DNA of 31,779 nt, taken from IMG/VR virus record IMGVR_UViG_3300008954_000173, positions 1-31,779 of that record. The stretch is one strand, 5' to 3'. Shown here piece by piece: positions 1 to 9,952 of this stretch (positions within the stretch are counted from its first letter, which is position 1; each line of letters begins with the position of its first letter). The stretch is from a virus. Under the pieces are notes generated by a model that was given only the letters and a program-made list of their open reading frames with translations, searched no databases and was not told the origin of the DNA. The position numbers and the translations under genes are program-made.

Positions 1-2663
<2,663 letters not shown>

Positions 2664-2664
<1 letters not shown>

Positions 2665-4106
2665 TATCGGATGTTTTGTATATCATTGAAAGAATATTCA
2701 AACTTTAAAGTATACTTAATTAATTGTTCGTTTCTTTTTGTTAAATATGTTACTCTTTTGTCAGTTAAAATAACAGGCACTATATTACTATCTATATCTA
2801 ACCAAATATACTGAGATAATAACATTTGCTCTATTATAATGTTGTTATCTTCGTTTATATAGCCAGTGTTTAAAGTTATATTTTTATTACTATTTACATT
2901 AAATTTAACTTTTTTATGTGCTGCTGTATCATAACTTAAAGTTGGTACACCGCCCTCTATACTTTCGTTTATTATGTTTCTTTTATATGTTTTATAATCT
3001 GCATTTTGATCTATTTTATTAGATTTAAAAAACCAAAAATCTTGTTGTATTCCGTTTTTATTTATAAAAGTTGCTTTTATCGGGTTATATATACACTCTT
3101 CTACTATTTCAACATCTATTATTGTTTCCTCTAATGTTGTATCATTTGTTATACATATATTATTAAAGCCGTCTGCACCTTCTGTTATAAATGATACTGC
3201 TGAATTTGTGTTAAATATATTAATTCTTGTTACTGAATCTGTTGTTACTTCTGTTGTGTCTAATCTAAATGTTACGCTATAGTCGTCTGTCCCACCTACA
3301 AAAAAAGGCAACGTTAATACTTCCCCTTTTTTAATGCTTATGTATGTGTTATCTATTAATAAATCTTTTGTAGGGTTATAATTTAAACCTTGAAAATGAC
3401 TATTATAACCGTCAAAAGCTAATAAAGTGTTGTTTTCAATCAAAGAACCACCTATATAATTTGTTGTTATTTTCCAAGATACAAATAAACATGACACACT
3501 AAAAGAGCCATCATAAACATGATTTATATAATCTTTTATTTGTTGGCTTATATCTAAATATAATATATTATCCCCTGAAAACCTTTGTAGTTTTTTATAT
3601 GTGTAATTTGGATCTATAGGTTTGTCTGTTACTACGTCACCACTCCACACGTATAATTCAAAAACAGCATCCAATGGGGATACAATAATACTACCTGTAT
3701 CTATTGGCGCTTTTATAAAGTAAGGACTTCTGCAGTTTATCCTATCATAATAAATATCTGTAGGAGGTAAAGCAATACTATCGATTAAAAAACTTACATT
3801 ACCAGTTGATGATCCTGAAATAAAAGTTTGTGTTTCATTTTTAAATGTTATTACAACCTCATTAACACTCTGTACTATGTCGAATATTGTTAAATCTTCT
3901 TCAGTGTTAAATATATCCGTGTAATTTATCGCGGATCTTTCCCCTATATTTGCTGTTGGTGTTCCTATTTCTACTTCGTTATATGAAGTTCTAGTTATAA
4001 CCCATTTTTTTGTGATAAAAGAAGTTGGCGAACTAATAGATAAACTTAATATTTTATCTTCTGCTAAGTCTTCGTTAAAAGTTATTGTTATTCTACTAAA
4101 TGCCAT
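2664..4106 (-). CDS. Tail/baseplate structural protein, function unassigned
   Basis: 480 aa, beta-rich and with no signal peptide. It has no catalytic motif that I recognise. The stretch CIYNPIKATFINKNG..QDFWFFKSNK (about residues 335-365) resembles a conserved FxNxxGxxDxFxF motif that I have seen in minor tail proteins of Bacteroidota phages. It sits between the gp10-like protein (stop 4115) and the 798-aa tail protein, with which it shares a TAATG stop-start overlap. Both position and composition suggest a tail-tip or distal-tail role. An Ig-like stretch near residues 255-330 (SIKKGEVLTLPFFVGGTDDY...) may be a decoration domain. That it is a virion protein is likely; the specific role is inference. 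Confidence 0.72.
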
Positions 4107-4114
4107 TTTTTTAT

Positions 4115-4618
4115 TTATTTAAATATATTGTCTAAATCTAAGCTAAACGCTTTTAAAACTTCTTCAGGTAGTTTTTTATATTGTTGTTCTAGTGATTTTG
4201 TAAAAAATTCTGTTTTGTCAAAACCTTGATGATATACTGCTTTTGCTACTGCGTATTCGTTTAATCCTTTACTTAATGCCCATTTTTTAAAATGCTTTGC
4301 GCTTATGCCGCCAGATTTGCCAAATTTATATATAGAGTCTTTTCCTTTTATTTTCCAAAGTTTTCCCTTGTTATTTCTTTTATTATATTTACTAGTTGTT
4401 TTTCTTACACCTCCTGCACCCCTTACGCCTTGATCTACAAATTTACCGTAATTATTCATCGAAAATGATATAGTATTATTTACTGTATCTATATTAAATT
4501 TAATACTGTTGTAAAGAGATTTAGACGCATTTTTTTTTGCTTTTGTTAGTCTACTTCTCGACTGTTGCACTACATTTTTACCAAATTTATCCAAAGTATT
4601 TTTTAAATTGTCTCGCAT
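4115..4618 (-). CDS. HK97 gp10-like head-tail joining / tail completion protein
   Basis: 167 aa from the ATG at 4618-4616 (MRDNLKNTLDKFGKNVV). An in-frame ATG at 4666 exists, but it would overlap the upstream gene by 64 nt and adds a low-complexity serine/arginine leader; the chosen start gives a 16-nt overlap. A basic N-terminal helix with QQSRSRLTKAKKNASKSLYNSIK is followed by a beta region with GKFVDQGVRGAGG, the layout of HK97-gp10-like proteins (helix, then the Y-ExG or VDQG segment). The C-terminal half is lysine-rich and includes FGKSGGISAKHFKKWALSKG, which fits family members in Bacteroidota phages. It is placed directly after the tail-terminator-like gene, as in many siphophages. Confidence 0.7.
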   Translation of the reverse strand: MRDNLKNTLDKFGKNVVQQSRSRLTKAKKNASKSLYNSIKFNIDTVNNTISFSMNNYGKFVDQGVRGAGGVRKTTSKYNKRNNKGKLWKIKGKDSIYKFGKSGGISAKHFKKWALSKGLNEYAVAKAVYHQGFDKTEFFTKSLEQQYKKLPEEVLKAFSLDLDNIFK

Positions 4619-5067
4619 ATATCTATAATTACGTCTGGTACTTCTGCTTGAAATTGAACAGTCCAACCTACCAACCTGTTATCATTAGCAAATTGATATA
4701 TTTTTCTTATTGGTGCTGCGTCTCTTACATATATTTTATCATCAAAACTAAATTTTCTTATTTTTTGAAATACCCTTCTTGATACATTAAGCATATCATT
4801 ATAAACTTCTTGTCTATTGTCGTTACCCTTAAACTTTTCGTTTGTTATATTTTGCTCTACATTTACATAATCAACAAAATCAATACTTACATCTAATACG
4901 GTTAGATTTTCTTCAAAATTGCCGTCCTCTACGTCTATATGTGCTATAGCAGGTAAATCATATTTGTAAGCGTTAAAGTCTTCTATATCGCCTTCCGTTA
5001 TTGTTTTTATCCTACTGTCTTGCTCTAAGACTTCTTTTAAACCTTGTATTAACTTAAAATAACTCAT
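4603..5067 (-). CDS. Tail terminator-like protein
   Basis: 154 aa. Short alpha/beta protein ending in RLVGWTVQFQAEVPD.IIDIC, similar to the C-terminal beta strands of tail-terminator proteins (lambda gpU type), which cap the growing tail tube and join it to the head. The N-terminus FKLIQGLKEVLEQDSRIKTITEGDI also fits this fold. The start ATG overlaps the stop of the frameshifted upstream reading frame (ATGA at 5067-5064), and the 3' end overlaps the gp10-like gene by 16 nt. The next gene being gp10-like supports a neck-module assignment. Not confirmed by alignment. Confidence 0.66.
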   Translation of the reverse strand: MSYFKLIQGLKEVLEQDSRIKTITEGDIEDFNAYKYDLPAIAHIDVEDGNFEENLTVLDVSIDFVDYVNVEQNITNEKFKGNDNRQEVYNDMLNVSRRVFQKIRKFSFDDKIYVRDAAPIRKIYQFANDNRLVGWTVQFQAEVPDVIIDICETI

Positions 5068-5827
5068 TTTCTAGGCTTTAATAGTTTTGCTTTGTCGCTT
5101 TCATATGCTAATCTAAGTAATACTTTACCGATTGGCTCATGTTGTACTTGATCGTCTTTAATTCTAACCGCTGAAGCGTAAGTATCAAATGTTTGAAACC
5201 ACCCCCATTTTTTTCCAAATGATTTTGATAATTCATCCGCTTCGCTTCCGTCGCTTTCATATAACTCTGGGTAGCGGTTAACAAGTCTTTCCCTAAATTG
5301 TAAAAAAAAAACAAAGCTCCTTCATAAATCTCATAGGGTAAATCTTTAAAAAAATTAACATCTACTTTAGAATTATAACCTTTTATTGTATAAGTTTTTA
5401 TTTTTTCTTTACTCCACCAATTTTTAAACTCTTTTTCTTCTTCTATTTCTCTATATAAAACATTTATTAAATCTAAATGGTTTTTGTTTGTGTCATTTAA
5501 AAAAGTATCTATGGCGGCATATTCGCCCGCGGTTATATCTTCTAAACTAGGTATAAAACCAAACTCAACACCTTTATATTTAAATCTATTTATAAAAGAA
5601 CTTTTTTCGTTTAATATATTATTTATATTCTCTATAGCTTTTGCATAATCATTAATAGGTAATTCATTAATAACATATAAAGGCAAATTTAAACATATAG
5701 ATAACACTTGTTTTTCATTTACTTCTGTTTCTTCTTCTTCGGCTTTCTTCTGTAACTCTACAATATTGTTAAATTGAGTTATAGTTATATCTTTTTTGTT
5801 TTCAGGTATTTTGTATTTATACTTCAT
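5064..5827 (-). CDS. Tail assembly chaperone-like protein, needs a -1 frameshift at a T10 run
   Basis: The zero frame from ATG 5827 runs 239 aa and stops at 5108. At plus-strand A10 (5302-5311; T10 in the mRNA sense) the -1 frame opens, continues to TGA at 5066-5064 and overlaps the next start as ATGA. The shifted product would be 254 aa. After the T run the -1 frame reads FRERLVNRYPELYES, then KKWGWFQTFDTYA and KVLLRLAYESDKAKLL, with ordinary codons for this genome. The zero frame there uses rare GC-rich codons (CGG, GCG, ACG, CAG). The KWGW..Y/L-AYE pattern resembles a family found near tail genes of Bacteroidota phages, and G/GT-type tail chaperones commonly use -1 frameshifting. The N-terminal part contains GVEFGFIPSLEDITAGEYAA. 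A homopolymer sequencing error is the main alternative. Role as chaperone is inferred. Confidence 0.72.
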
Positions 5828-5856
5828 TGTTTCAAAGTTAGTTAAAAAAATGCATA

Positions 5857-7020
5857 TTATCGTATATCAATGTTTGCTTTTTTGTTTTTTAATACTTCTA
5901 CAGCAAAATATCTCACAGCGTCAATGCCATGATTAAAAGCGTCTATAGGTTTGTTTAATTTATTGCCTTGCTTGTCTTTGTCCCAAGTGTAATTTCTAAA
6001 CTCTTTTATTAGATTTGTACTAGATTTTGTTATTTCTATATCGTACTCATGTAATAAAGATATTCCATAATTAATAGAATCTTTTCCTTTTGCCGCTGCT
6101 TTTATCATAATTCCATTTCTTTTTATTTCTTCGATACTTTTTGGTTCTGCTGCGTCTGCATAAACAAAACGTCTTATATTATCTTTTTTGATTAAGTTTG
6201 ATATATCATTATTTAATAAACCTGTTCTGTAAATAACCTCGTTTAATATTAATTTATTATCATATCTATAACAATCGATTAAGGTTGTCGGGTCGTTTGT
6301 ATATCCAAAGTCCATGCCCGAACCTAAATACTTAGCATTGTTTGGTACATTGTCTATTGCAACCCAATTATTAAATACAACGCCGTCTAAACTTCCTATT
6401 TCACCAAGTCCGTAAACTTTATACCAATTATTCCAAAAGTTGCTTTTGTTTGCTTTTTCTTTTGCTTTTAATATAAAGTCTATTGCAGACTGTGGACACG
6501 CTTCGTTATCCTTGTAAGTAAGGATTATAAAATCCACGTCGTTGTCGTGTTGTATTTCGTTATGAAACCAAAAAGAAGCAGTTGGATTCCAATCTAAATA
6601 TATTTCTTTTTTTGTTCTAGATGCTAATTCTGTATAAGCATGAAATGTCATATTATTACACTCATTCATGTATAATATATCACGCCTTGCACCTCTTAAT
6701 TTTGCATCATTATCCGCACTAAAAAACTCAATATATGATCCGTTTGGAAATGTATATTTACTATCAGTACGGTTAAAATATTTATCATACCATCTATTTG
6801 TCAATAATAGTATCTTTTTAAAATCTTTTAAAGCACCTCTTTTTAAATGGGGTATTGATTCAGCTACTACACTTATTTCTAAATTAGGGGTTTTGCAAGC
6901 TTTATCAATAAGAACAGGCAGTATTCCGAAAGTTTTACCCGCAGAAGTACCGCCTTGTACGCCTTTTATACGTCTTTTACATGCTCTTATTTTATTTATT
7001 GCTGTTGTTCTTTTGAACAT
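5857..7020 (-). CDS. terL: Terminase large subunit (TerL)
   Basis: 387 aa. It translocates DNA into the prohead and cuts the concatemer. The ATPase domain has Walker A GGTSAGKT (residues 23-30), an acidic Walker B ILYMNE (115-120) and a coupling-like segment around DWNPT (143-147). The RNase H-like nuclease domain has MDFGYTNDP (D237), FVYADAAEP (D289) and DAFNHGIDAVRY (D360, D367), giving the usual metal-binding aspartates. Length is slightly short for TerL but both domains are intact. The start lies 3 nt after the stop of the 110-aa gene, and the upstream neighbour but one is small-terminase-like. Confidence 0.97.
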   Translation of the reverse strand: MFKRTTAINKIRACKRRIKGVQGGTSAGKTFGILPVLIDKACKTPNLEISVVAESIPHLKRGALKDFKKILLLTNRWYDKYFNRTDSKYTFPNGSYIEFFSADNDAKLRGARRDILYMNECNNMTFHAYTELASRTKKEIYLDWNPTASFWFHNEIQHDNDVDFIILTYKDNEACPQSAIDFILKAKEKANKSNFWNNWYKVYGLGEIGSLDGVVFNNWVAIDNVPNNAKYLGSGMDFGYTNDPTTLIDCYRYDNKLILNEVIYRTGLLNNDISNLIKKDNIRRFVYADAAEPKSIEEIKRNGIMIKAAAKGKDSINYGISLLHEYDIEITKSSTNLIKEFRNYTWDKDKQGNKLNKPIDAFNHGIDAVRYFAVEVLKNKKANIDIR

Positions 7021-7022
7021 AT

Positions 7023-7355
7023 TTATAGTTTAGACGATCTTTTTAAATCTTCTAATAGCTTTCTTTTTTTTTCTTCCTTAAGTTCGCTTTTTAAATAATT
7101 GTTGTCACTAAATAAATTCAATAACTTTTCAGTTATATCTGTATCATCAAGTTCAACACTATGATACTTCATATTTACAAAGCTGTTGTATTGTCTTAAC
7201 AGTTCACGTTGTTGTCTAACATTGTTCAAAAATAATTGCTTTTTGTATCTATTTAGTATTTCTACCCATTTATCAATATTATCTTGTGAGCAATCTTTAA
7301 AGCAATATTCTAATTCATTGCTTATTATTTCTTGTATAAACTTTCTTTCTTCCAT
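7023..7355 (-). CDS. Hypothetical protein between the terminase genes
   Basis: 110 aa, predicted almost entirely helical and highly charged (FIQEIISNELEYCFKDCSQDNIDKWVEILNRYKK..., C-terminus KSELKEEKKRKLLEDLKR). No family recognised. It sits between the small-terminase-like gene and terL with 9-nt and 2-nt gaps, so it is co-transcribed with packaging genes. A role as packaging cofactor or second terminase component is possible but only contextual. Confidence 0.72.
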   Translation of the reverse strand: MEERKFIQEIISNELEYCFKDCSQDNIDKWVEILNRYKKQLFLNNVRQQRELLRQYNSFVNMKYHSVELDDTDITEKLLNLFSDNNYLKSELKEEKKRKLLEDLKRSSKL

Positions 7356-7364
7356 AATATTAAT

Positions 7365-7631
7365 TTATAAATCATCAGGAAACAAAGGTTGTATTTCAGT
7401 TATATTAACATCTTTTGTTTCTTTCGGTTTGCCAAGTGAATACTCTAATAATATTTTAGCCGCGGGAATGTCTTCTTCGTTAATCGCTTTACCTAACAAC
7501 ATTTTTAAAACACTTTCTAACTTTTCGTAAGTTACAACATTGTTTATAACGTCTTTGTATGGGCTTTTACGCCTGTCTAATCCTTTTGCTTTAGTACTGT
7601 TACCTCCGTTGTTTTTTCTACCGTCTGCCAT
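7365..7631 (-). CDS. Terminase small subunit-like protein
   Basis: 88 aa from ATG 7631 (MADGRKNNGGNSTKAKG). The codon six bases upstream that would extend the frame is TTG, so the ATG is preferred. The pattern ADGR.NNGGNSTKA..LD.RK.PYK followed by a helical region with AKILLEYSLGKPKE is that of small packaging proteins upstream of terL in Bacteroidota phages; the -LLEYSLGKPKE- segment recurs in putative small terminases. It probably binds phage DNA at the packaging start. Only two genes upstream of terL, in the same direction. Function is family- and context-based. Confidence 0.68.
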   Translation of the reverse strand: MADGRKNNGGNSTKAKGLDRRKSPYKDVINNVVTYEKLESVLKMLLGKAINEEDIPAAKILLEYSLGKPKETKDVNITEIQPLFPDDL

Positions 7632-7668
7632 AATCAATACAATTCAATAATTGTTTTTATTATAAATA

Positions 7669-8049
7669 TTATTTATGCTTTTCAATATTAGCATCAATTA
7701 AATTTATCCAATGTTTCCATTTAGACGCCCCGCAACTTACACAAGGTTTTACACTCATGTTTAAATTTTCTCTTAATACTGTTATTATTAATTTTTGTTG
7801 CTGAGTTGTTAAAATGTTTTTATTAGCTCTATTCTTTAATAAATCCCATTGTTTTAACTTATCTTCTGTTAATGGTTTTGACTTCTTAAATAAGCTTCTA
7901 AATTTGTCTTCTAAGTTGTTTAGTGCTTGTTTTCTTTTCTCGCACCCTTCACATTCTCCAACAAGTTTTTTAATTCCTGTTGCTTTTGTTATGCTTTCTA
8001 CTTTATCGCCTAACTTTTTTTTGTTTTTACTACCTTTTGGTCTTGGCAT
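7669..8049 (-). CDS. Putative zinc-binding DNA-associated protein upstream of the terminase genes
   Basis: 126 aa. The N-terminus MPRPKGSKNKKK is an AT-hook-like or HTH-associated basic motif (RPKGSKNK). Two CxxC pairs, CEGCEKR near residue 34 and CVSCGASKWKHW near residue 103, with further histidines at the C-terminus, suggest one split zinc site. The middle is helical and lysine-rich. It is the first gene of the packaging block, so a role in recognising DNA for packaging, or in regulating late genes, is plausible. No named family recognised. Confidence 0.7.
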   Translation of the reverse strand: MPRPKGSKNKKKLGDKVESITKATGIKKLVGECEGCEKRKQALNNLEDKFRSLFKKSKPLTEDKLKQWDLLKNRANKNILTTQQQKLIITVLRENLNMSVKPCVSCGASKWKHWINLIDANIEKHK

Positions 8050-8056
8050 TTTTTAT

Positions 8057-8087
8057 TTTATTTATAATTATTTTACTAATATACAAA
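8057..8087 (-). promoter_or_regulatory. Weak candidate promoter ahead of the packaging block
   Basis: On the minus strand TTTG (8087-8084) is followed after 19 nt by TAAATAAA (8064-8057), 8 nt before the ATG at 8049. The upstream context ATAATTTTG matches the -33 region of the two better promoters in this genome. The -7 element lacks the TTTG half of the Bacteroidota consensus TAnnTTTG, so this is only a candidate. Confidence 0.22.
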
Positions 8088-8198
8088 ATTATAACTTAAT
8101 AATTTTAATGTTAAGTATATTATATTTAAAACAAGTATTATAACACCTATTGTTATAAATGTTAGTAATATAAAATTTTCTATATATGTTTTTTTCAT
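8076..8198 (-). CDS. 40-aa single-span membrane peptide
   Basis: ATG at 8198 gives MKKTYIENFILLTFITIGVI followed by more hydrophobic residues (ILVLNIIYLTLKLL) and a TAG at 8078. One strong membrane helix spans about residues 8-32 with a positively charged N-terminus. It begins 2 nt after the stop of the 82-aa gene and fills an otherwise empty gap of about 150 nt. Real expression is uncertain because AT-rich DNA often gives hydrophobic short frames. Confidence 0.42.
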   Translation of the reverse strand: MKKTYIENFILLTFITIGVIILVLNIIYLTLKLLSYNFVY

Positions 8199-8200
8199 TT

Positions 8201-8449
8201 TTAAAATGGTATTTTGTTATCTTTTAAACCTTTAATACATAATAAAGCGTCTCCTATGTTTATTTTTCTGTACCTGTTAGATATTTTTATACCTCTAGGG
8301 GTTTTATTTTCTTTTCTAGCCATCCCAGATATTGTGTTTATATCAATTTTAGTACATAAAAATTCTAATATACAAGTCTTTTGATTTAATGTTAATTCTT
8401 TTGTTTCTATTGCTATTATTATATCTCTGAAAGTTTTCATAAGTATCAT
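8201..8449 (-). CDS. Small conserved-looking protein, possible DNA binding
   Basis: 82 aa from ATG 8449, or 79 aa from ATG 8440 (MKTFRDIIIA); the A-rich leader TACTAAAA before 8449 slightly favours the longer form. The segment TISGMARKENKTPRGIKIS..YRKINIGDALLCI has the look of an HTH-type adaptor region that discriminates related targets, but no named family is recognised. It follows the accessory hairpin-separated zone and precedes the packaging block. Confidence 0.62.
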   Translation of the reverse strand: MILMKTFRDIIIAIETKELTLNQKTCILEFLCTKIDINTISGMARKENKTPRGIKISNRYRKINIGDALLCIKGLKDNKIPF

Positions 8450-8473
8450 TTTTAGTATTAAACATATTACATT

Positions 8474-8481
8474 GTTAGCAA
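8474..8481 (-). repeat. Possible attC-like end box after the 84-aa gene
   Basis: Plus-strand GTTAGCAA. The TAA stop of the 84-aa gene lies inside it, exactly as the stops of other genes in this zone lie inside their GTTA boxes. The adjacent plus-strand text TTACATT resembles the inner arm of the element at 9666-9690. Only one half is visible, so it may be chance. Confidence 0.25.
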
Positions 8482-8729
8482 TAATGCTCCCTCAGTTCTT
8501 TTACCAAGTATTTAAGAAGCACTTTGCCATATTCCTTTTTTGTTAGGTGTCTGCCGTCTTCGTGCATTAATTCATTTATTGGCATAGCTATTTCAGCTTC
8601 ATTTTCAATATAGTCAATCAATGCACTATTACTAACACTAAATAAAACACATAACTCATTGTAGAGTGCTTGTCCATCTTCTGTGCTTACTGTGTAATCT
8701 TCTGCTAACTTTCTAAGTTTATCTTTCAT
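8475..8729 (-). CDS. Hypothetical acidic small protein
   Basis: 84 aa, mainly helical and acidic, with MKDKLRKLAEDYTVSTEDGQALYNELCVLF at the N-terminus and a basic C-terminal end (KKEYGKVLLKYLVKELREHYC). No family recognised. Its TAA stop lies in a GTTAGC box resembling the end boxes of the hairpin-linked genes upstream. It is the last gene of the accessory zone before the packaging block. Confidence 0.68.
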   Translation of the reverse strand: MKDKLRKLAEDYTVSTEDGQALYNELCVLFSVSNSALIDYIENEAEIAMPINELMHEDGRHLTKKEYGKVLLKYLVKELREHYC

Positions 8730-8755
8730 AATCGTTACGTTTTTTATTCTTGTCC

Positions 8756-8766
8756 ATTGTGTGTAA
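8756..8766 (-). repeat. attC-like R'' box remnant after the 87-aa gene
   Basis: Minus-strand TTACACACAAT. Its complement matches 9 of 11 bases of GTTGTGTGTAG, the box just before the same gene (9074-9064). This is the flanking complementarity seen around other genes of the zone. No inner arm or second box follows, so the site would be truncated or degenerate. Confidence 0.45.
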
Positions 8767-8768
8767 TG

Positions 8769-9032
8769 CTAATTCTCAAGCATTTTATCAATCTCTTTGC
8801 AATTATCAGAAGCATAAGCAACGTGAGAATCAATATACGCCTTTAGAATCTTTCCGTTTTCATCAAACATTACTCCTGCATAAAACTCATCGTACCCACA
8901 TTTCGTAAATCTAACATCGCAATTATAAATATCCTCATATCTTACTACTGTGTTTTTGTCTATTGTTTTTATTTTAGAAGGCTTCATTCCCACCCACTCC
9001 ATAAACTTTTCAAATACTTCTTTGTCTGTCAT
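8769..9032 (-). CDS. Hypothetical cassette-borne small protein
   Basis: 87 aa: MTDKEVFEKFMEWVGMKPSK, then a beta-rich region with YNCDVRFTKCGYDEFYAGVMFDENGKILKAYID and a short C-terminal helix. No family recognised; the FDENGKI segment suggests a compact alpha/beta fold. The gene is bracketed by GTTGTGTGTAG (9074-9064) and TTACACACAAT (8766-8756), complementary at 9 of 11 bases, which marks it as one gene-cassette-like unit. Its base use resembles that of neighbouring 9328-9636 and is less extremely AT-rich than the replication genes. Confidence 0.7.
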   Translation of the reverse strand: MTDKEVFEKFMEWVGMKPSKIKTIDKNTVVRYEDIYNCDVRFTKCGYDEFYAGVMFDENGKILKAYIDSHVAYASDNCKEIDKMLEN

Positions 9033-9063
9033 TTTATTTATTTTTATTCGTTAATAATCCACA

Positions 9064-9122
9064 CTACACACAACAACGTATAAAGCACATTAAAACGTGC
9101 CTTATACAATGCGTTATGCACC
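9064..9122 (-). repeat. attC-like hairpin A
   Basis: Read on plus: CTACACACAAC (9064-9074), spacer AAC, arm GTATAAAGCAC (9078-9088), loop ATTAAAAC, arm GTGCCTTATAC (9097-9107), spacer AATGC, box GTTATGCACC (9113-9122). The arms pair at 10 of 11 positions. The two outer boxes share only AAC/GTT. The minus-strand GGTGCATAAC box is complementary to the GTTATGCACC box in front of the 41-aa gene. Architecture and loop match elements D and F. Confidence 0.7.
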
Positions 9123-9123
9123 A

Positions 9124-9249
9124 TTAGATTCTTCTCTCTAAAAAAGCAATATCTTTATCTATGAGCCTTATGTATCTTTCTAAATTAAAAACTCTTAATC
9201 TCAAATCTTTTATTTCTTCTTCTAATTTTTTTATCTTCTCTTCTTCCAT
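9124..9249 (-). CDS. 41-aa coiled-coil peptide, single-gene cassette
   Basis: ATG at 9249 gives MEEEKIKKLEEEIKDLRLRV, then FNLERYIRLIDKDIAFLERRI and TAA at 9126. The whole peptide is one amphipathic heptad-like helix, probably an oligomerising coiled coil. The gene is framed by GTTATGCACCGTTAG before it (9281-9267 on minus) and CTAATGGTGCATAAC after it (9127-9113), complementary at 14 of 15 bases. That framing and the clean frame support it as a real gene. Function unknown. Confidence 0.6.
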   Translation of the reverse strand: MEEEKIKKLEEEIKDLRLRVFNLERYIRLIDKDIAFLERRI

Positions 9250-9271
9250 TGTAATTCAGTATTTAACTAAC

Positions 9272-9334
9272 GGTGCATAACAACACCTAAAAATAATTTC
9301 GTTCCTCAACTCTTTTTATATTTATCATTATAGA
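9272..9334 (-). repeat. attC-like hairpin B (long-loop type)
   Basis: Read on plus: GGTGCATAAC (9272-9281), spacer AAC, then ACCTAAAAATAATTTCGTTC, CTCAACTCTTTTTATATTTA, and TCATTATAG. It shares ATTTCGTTCCTCAAC and the TTTTTA arm with element C. The arms are only weakly paired (AAAAA/TTTTT) and the last box is ATTATAG instead of GTTAT, so this copy looks diverged. The stop of the 102-aa gene lies at the TTA of CATTA, the same place as in C and D. Confidence 0.58.
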
Positions 9335-9636
9335 GCATTTAAAGAATCAATCTTGTCTTTATTTGCTACTATAAATTTACAGGCAGCTACAAAACTACTG
9401 TATGCAATACCTTGTTCTTTTATGTTATCAAAGTCTAAGCTTTCAGCGTATTCAATCCCTTTGTCTTGTAAAAAACGCTCTATAACAACAGGTATATAAT
9501 CATTATTTTTAAATAACTTTATTAATTCTTGGTACTCTGTGCTATTTATTTGGTCATTAAAGTTTAAATTGGTTCTAGCTTGTCCGTAACGCATACCGTC
9601 TGCAAATGCTATTCTTAGTAAGTCCTCTATTTTCAT
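9328..9636 (-). CDS. Hypothetical protein, accessory zone
   Basis: 102 aa, mostly helical and acidic: MKIEDLLRIAFADGMRYGQA, then a middle section with STEYQELIKLFKNNDYIPVVIERFL, and FVAACKFIVANKDKIDSLNAL at the end. No family recognised. The stop codon is inside element B. Codon use is slightly less AT-biased than in replication genes, in line with a separately acquired gene. Confidence 0.72.
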   Translation of the reverse strand: MKIEDLLRIAFADGMRYGQARTNLNFNDQINSTEYQELIKLFKNNDYIPVVIERFLQDKGIEYAESLDFDNIKEQGIAYSSFVAACKFIVANKDKIDSLNAL

Positions 9637-9665
9637 TTTATGTTTCTGTTTATTCAGTTAAAAAT

Positions 9666-9690
9666 TACGCTTGTTACATTAAAGTTATTC
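9666..9690 (-). repeat. attC-like half element H after the 53-aa gene
   Basis: Read on plus: ACGCTTGTTACATTAAAGTTATTC. It aligns with the second half of element C (ACGCTTTTTACACTAAGCGTTATT) with a few substitutions and small gaps, and the stop of the 53-aa gene lies in the GTTA box as in C and D. The other half is missing; the next gene starts at 9636. Confidence 0.4.
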
Positions 9691-9846
9691 ATTAATAACT
9701 TTTAATACTAAATTTTCAAACTCACTTATTGCCTCACTCAAATCATTTAGTGGTTTTTCTAAATCCTCACTTGTTTCAGGTCTCATAAAACTCATTGCAG
9801 TCAGATGTCCTAAAACATCATTTAATTTTTGTATTGTATCTTTCAT
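9685..9846 (-). CDS. 53-aa small protein sharing its C-terminus with the 68-aa gene
   Basis: ATG at 9846 gives MKDTIQKLNDVLGHLTAMSF, then MRPETSEDLEKPLNDLSEAI and SEFENLVLKVINE. It is helical and acidic. The last ten residues, ENLVLKVINE, match ENLVLKVIDE of the gene ending at 10002, and about 35 nt of DNA across the stop differ at only three positions. This suggests a duplicated or recombined end. The frame is clean and the 5' leader is A-rich. Function unknown. Confidence 0.62.
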   Translation of the reverse strand: MKDTIQKLNDVLGHLTAMSFMRPETSEDLEKPLNDLSEAISEFENLVLKVINE

Positions 9847-9875
9847 TTGTTTTGTTTTTATTTAGTTTAACATTT

Positions 9876-9896
9876 TTTATACAAACCGTTATGTAC
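9876..9896 (-). repeat. attC-like half element E
   Basis: Read on plus: arm TTTATAC (9876-9882), 5-nt spacer AAACC, box GTTATGTAC (9888-9896). Arm, spacer length and box match the second half of element A or C. The box is complementary to GATACATAAC at 9953-9962 over 8 bases, which would delimit a cassette of about 65 nt with no open frame. The opposite half is not visible. Confidence 0.42.
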
Positions 9897-9952
9897 AAGT
9901 GTGTCGCAGAACACGTAACTGCTAATCGGACTTTTAATTTATTGACACACCA
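9897..9952. other. ORF-less segment between two complementary boxes (mini-cassette?)
   Basis: The segment lies between boxes GTTATGTAC and GATACATAAC. It carries an inner 7-bp inverted repeat, GTGTGTC (9899-9905) and GACACAC (9944-9950), so the whole could fold as a two-step hairpin. No convincing coding frame is present on either strand. It could be a non-coding cassette, a deletion remnant, or a structured RNA. Confidence 0.4.

Noticed and set aside
4619-4666. Longer start for the gp10-like gene
   Set aside because: It would lie deep inside the upstream gene and adds a serine/arginine-rich leader not expected in the family.
7632-7637. Longer start for the small-terminase-like gene
   Set aside because: The upstream codon is TTG with no supporting leader; ATG 7631 gives the usual MADGR start.
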